Shown piece by piece: positions 5,839 to 8,324 of a stretch of 8,324 nt of DNA (within the stretch, counting starts at the first letter, position 1; the number at the start of each line of letters is the position of its first letter). The DNA is from Candidatus Omnitrophota bacterium (GTDB lineage: Bacteria > Omnitrophota > Gorgyraeia > B26-G9): positions 1 through 8,324 of the forward strand of contig JAQULA010000067.1 of the NCBI GenBank assembly GCA_028718845.1. Reading direction: 5' to 3'. The translations under genes were made by a program, and so were the position numbers. The notes beneath the pieces are model-generated. The model was not told the origin of the DNA. It ran no database searches and worked only from the letters and a program-made list of their open reading frames with translations.

Positions 5839-7092
5839 ATGGTGAACAATAAAAAGCCGCTTTATGCCCTGATTTTTTTTCGTTTTGTTATTGCCACGAT
5901 AATTCTTATCGTCAATACCGCGCTTTTCGGCCTGGCTTGTACGCCGGTTTATTTCATCGTATCCATACTGTATTTTTTGACGATCATCTACCTGCTTTTA
6001 CTGCTGGCCGGTATTTACCATCGCGGTTTGCTCTATGCCCAGATAATCCTGGACCTTATTATCGAAAACCTGCTGGTTCATTACACCGGGGGGCTTGACT
6101 CGGTCATAAGCCTGTTGCTGCCGCTTTCGAGTATTGCCGCCGGGATCATCATTTCTCCGTCTTCGGCAATGATGACCGCGTTAATCGGAAGCACGTTGTA
6201 TGCCGGGGTGGTTAGCCTGGAGTATTTTGGGGTTTTTCCGATGCCGCAGGGTATGTCGCCGATGTCCCCGAGGGAGAGTTCGTATGTATTTTCATTGCTC
6301 TATTTCCGGGTGGCGGTGTTTTGTATCATCGGATTTTTAAGCGCCTATATCGCCGATCAGGTTAGAAAAAAAGACCAGGTGGTTTATTCATTGCAGGAAA
6401 GGCTGCGCCGGGAAGACCGTTTGTCGGCAATCGGCAAACTGGCGGCGAATACCGCGCATGAGATACGTAACCCTCTGGCTTCGATTTCCGGGTGCGTCGA
6501 AGCGCTTAAGGAAAACCTGGTGCTTGATGCGCAAAATGAAAAATTATTCAACCTTATTATTAAGGAAACCATGCGGTTGAATGATATCATGAACGGTTTG
6601 CTGGAATATGTTAAACCGAGAAAATTGCAGTTGGAAAAAGTTTCGCCGGATGAATTGATCGATGAGGTTATTTTTTTATTGAAAAGCAGCAAGGATTTCA
6701 AGCCCGGGGTGACCATAAAAAAAGAAAGCAGTCTTGGCGAGGTAAAAATCAGCTGTGATGCGCAGCAGATTAAGCAGGTAATGTTTAATCTGCTGGTCAA
6801 TGCCGTTGAAGCCGTGGGTAAGACCGGGGTGATAACCGTTAGGCTTATGGCGGGGGCTGCGGATAATGAAATCGAATTCGATGTTATCGATAATGGTGAA
6901 GGCATGCCGCCGGAACGGATGGAAACCTTGTTCGAGCCGTTTTCCAGCGGTAAAGATAACGGTATCGGTTTGGGGCTGGCCATCGTATCGGCGATCATCA
7001 AGGAACATGGCGGAACGATCAAGGTTGAAAGTAAGGCCGGTAAGGGCACGGTGTTCCGGGTTTATTTATTACGAACAATAGCGCAGAAATGA
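5839..7092 (+). CDS. pilS: PilS-like membrane sensor histidine kinase
   Basis: This 417-aa kinase has about six predicted membrane segments in residues 9-175, then a short coiled linker (about 176-194) and a HisKA/HATPase core. The H box AHEIRNPLAS holds phosphorylated His207, followed by the N box NLLVNAVEA (317-325), G1 DNGEGM (351-356), the F region LFEPFSSGKDN and G2 GIGLGLAI (375-382). Hydrophobic N-terminus, HEIRNPLASISG and pairing with a sigma54-type regulator fit PilS, which monitors pilin in the membrane and controls pilin transcription. Unlike Pseudomonas PilS (about 530 aa), no PAS domain is visible between membrane and catalytic parts. The TTG start at 5803 is rejected because it forms the -35 box; ATG 5839 (or GTG 5842) sits at the predicted transcription start without a ribosome site. 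The regulator gene follows within a few bases. Another NtrB-like kinase is possible. Confidence 0.85.
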   Translation: MVNNKKPLYALIFFRFVIATIILIVNTALFGLACTPVYFIVSILYFLTIIYLLLLLAGIYHRGLLYAQIILDLIIENLLVHYTGGLDSVISLLLPLSSIAAGIIISPSSAMMTALIGSTLYAGVVSLEYFGVFPMPQGMSPMSPRESSYVFSLLYFRVAVFCIIGFLSAYIADQVRKKDQVVYSLQERLRREDRLSAIGKLAANTAHEIRNPLASISGCVEALKENLVLDAQNEKLFNLIIKETMRLNDIMNGLLEYVKPRKLQLEKVSPDELIDEVIFLLKSSKDFKPGVTIKKESSLGEVKISCDAQQIKQVMFNLLVNAVEAVGKTGVITVRLMAGAADNEIEFDVIDNGEGMPPERMETLFEPFSSGKDNGIGLGLAIVSAIIKEHGGTIKVESKAGKGTVFRVYLLRTIAQK

Positions 7093-7104
7093 GGAATAAT
7101 GGGT

Positions 7105-8324
7105 ATGCAGGCGAAGATTCTCCTGGTTGACGATGAAAAAGACCTTCTGGAATGGCTGAGTGTGGTCCTGGGAAAAGAAGGGTTCGCGGTTCGCTGTTTT
7201 ACTTCCGGTGAAGAGGCTCTGCAGGCTTTTAAGCAGGAACCGTTCGATATGGTGATCACCGATATCCGCATGGGGGCGATGAACGGGATTGAATTACTGC
7301 AGCAGATCAAGAATCACAATCCGGAAAGTATTGTGTTGATGATCACGGCCTATGCTTCGGTGGAAACGGCGGTCAAGGCCCTGCGCTACGGGGCGTACGA
7401 TTATCTGCTGAAGCCGTTCAAGCTGGATGAACTGAAACTGGTTATCAAAAAAGCGTTAAGCCAGAAACGAATTCTGGTGGAAGATAAAGGACAGCAGAAA
7501 AAGCTTGAAGAGCGCTATCGTTTTGCCAATATTATCGGAAAAAGCGCGGCAATGCAGAAAGTGTTCGATCTGATCGATAAAGTGGCTAAAACCAATACGA
7601 CGGTATTGATCAACGGGGAAAGCGGCACGGGAAAAGAATTGATCGCCAAAGCGATTCATTATAACAGTATGCGGGCCAATAAACCGTTTGTTTCCATCGA
7701 TTGCGGGGCGCTGCCGGAAGAATTGCTGGAGAGCGAGTTGTTCGGCCATGTCAAGGGTTCGTTTACCGGCGCGATTTCCACCAAGCAGGGTTTGTTTGAA
7801 GTGGCCAACGAGGGGACCCTGTTTTTGGATGAAATCGGTGAAACCTCGCAGGCTATGCAGGCGAAACTGCTGCGTGCTTTGCAGGAACGCGAGATCCGTC
7901 CGGTCGGCGCGACCAAAACGATAAAAGTTGACGTGCGGATTATTGCCGCCACGAACCGTAATCTGGACGATGAAGTGCGGCGGGAAAATTTCCGGAAAGA
8001 TTTGTTTTATCGTATCAGTGTGATCAGTGTCTATCTACCGTTGCTGCGCGAGCGGCGCGAAGACATTCCTTTACTGGTTAACCATTTTTTGCGAAAATTC
8101 CAACTTCCGGGAAAATCCCCCAAAAAAATTTCCCGGGAATGTCTGGATCTATTCATAGAATATTCCTGGCCGGGAAATGTGCGTGAGCTGGAAAACGCGA
8201 TCGAGAGCGCGGTGGCTTTAGGCGACCGGGATGCCCTGCAGCCGGAGGATTTGCCGGAGCGGATTACCCGGCCCCAGGCTCCGGCCGCAGCCGAAGACCA
8301 TGCCGGAGAAGATTCTTTGAAGGG
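7105..8324 (+). CDS. pilR: PilR-like sigma54-dependent response regulator, 3' truncated by window
   Basis: About 406 residues are visible. The receiver domain (1-120) has acidic pocket D9/D10, phospho-acceptor D53, T81 and K103 (YLLKPF). The sigma54-activator AAA+ domain follows, with Walker A GESGTGKE (171-178), the sigma54-contact loop GSFTGA (218-223), Walker B GTLFLDEIG (237-245), and later RKDLFYRISV, PLLRERREDIPLL and WPGNVRELENAI. The C-terminal Fis-type DNA-binding helix-turn-helix is beyond the window. It should accept phosphate from the adjacent kinase and activate RpoN-dependent promoters, classically the major pilin gene. GSFTGA replaces the common GAFTGA; as I recall, Pseudomonas PilR carries the same variant. 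GAGGA (7091-7095) overlaps the kinase stop; ATG 7105 has nine-base spacing, whereas in-frame ATG 7099 has only three, so 7105 is preferred, with 7099 possible. Another NtrC-family regulator cannot be excluded. Confidence 0.87.
   Translation, partial: MQAKILLVDDEKDLLEWLSVVLGKEGFAVRCFTSGEEALQAFKQEPFDMVITDIRMGAMNGIELLQQIKNHNPESIVLMITAYASVETAVKALRYGAYDYLLKPFKLDELKLVIKKALSQKRILVEDKGQQKKLEERYRFANIIGKSAAMQKVFDLIDKVAKTNTTVLINGESGTGKELIAKAIHYNSMRANKPFVSIDCGALPEELLESELFGHVKGSFTGAISTKQGLFEVANEGTLFLDEIGETSQAMQAKLLRALQEREIRPVGATKTIKVDVRIIAATNRNLDDEVRRENFRKDLFYRISVISVYLPLLRERREDIPLLVNHFLRKFQLPGKSPKKISRECLDLFIEYSWPGNVRELENAIESAVALGDRDALQPEDLPERITRPQAPAAAEDHAGEDSLK

Noticed and set aside
5535..5849. Minus-strand 104-codon open frame covering the gap before the kinase
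   Set aside because: Its first codons lie over the kinase promoter and its end lies opposite conserved pilC sequence; there is no ribosome site or recognisable domain.
7758..7775. GSFTGA in place of GAFTGA as a possible loss of sigma54 contact
   Set aside because: The essential Phe-Thr-Gly residues are kept, and the Ser variant occurs in functional PilR-type regulators as far as I recall, so it supports family assignment and does not indicate a defect.
8107..8136. Perfect 8-bp inverted repeat CCGGGAAA/TTTCCCGG with a 14-base loop inside the regulator gene
   Set aside because: It is in continuous conserved coding sequence between the ATPase lid and the DNA-binding region, has no T-run, and is most likely chance.

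Overview
The window is a compact, single-strand block of type IV pilus (or closely related type II secretion) assembly and control genes. There are no RNA genes, mobile elements or CRISPR arrays. Base composition is moderate, gene spacing is tight, and promoters look sigma70-like. The gene content and mixed GspE/PilB style suit a Gram-negative-type environmental bacterium, perhaps an Omnitrophota-like or deltaproteobacterial-like lineage. That taxonomic guess is weak and rests on overall style, not on any marker gene.

Region 1 (1-4329) is a probable operon with gaps of 9, 23 and 15 bases. It holds the 3' end of pilT (retraction ATPase), a stand-alone 202-residue protein made of MshEN (GspE N-terminal type) repeats with no ATPase domain, and two consecutive full-length PilB/GspE-type extension ATPases of 571 and 573 aa. 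It is closed by a rho-independent terminator at 4345-4370.

Region 2 (4371-5670) has its own promoter with a consensus -10 box, a near-perfect Shine-Dalgarno and pilC (inner-membrane platform protein). Region 3 (5671-8324) has a near-consensus sigma70 promoter whose -10 box lies only 7 bases upstream of an ATG, so the PilS-like membrane histidine kinase is probably translated from a leaderless mRNA. A PilR-like sigma54-dependent response regulator follows and runs off the window end.

Together these genes supply the motor (PilB1, PilB2, PilT), the membrane platform that couples it to pilin assembly (PilC), a likely transcriptional control pair (PilS/PilR), and a possible cyclic-di-GMP input (the stand-alone MshEN protein). 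The most unusual points are: the stand-alone protein carries two MshEN units (four motifs on an exact 29-residue period) and keeps the core residues much better than the two ATPases; the tandem ATPases deviate from the family at different conserved positions, which hints at a division of labour; and the kinase start appears leaderless, with the longest open frame beginning inside the -35 box.
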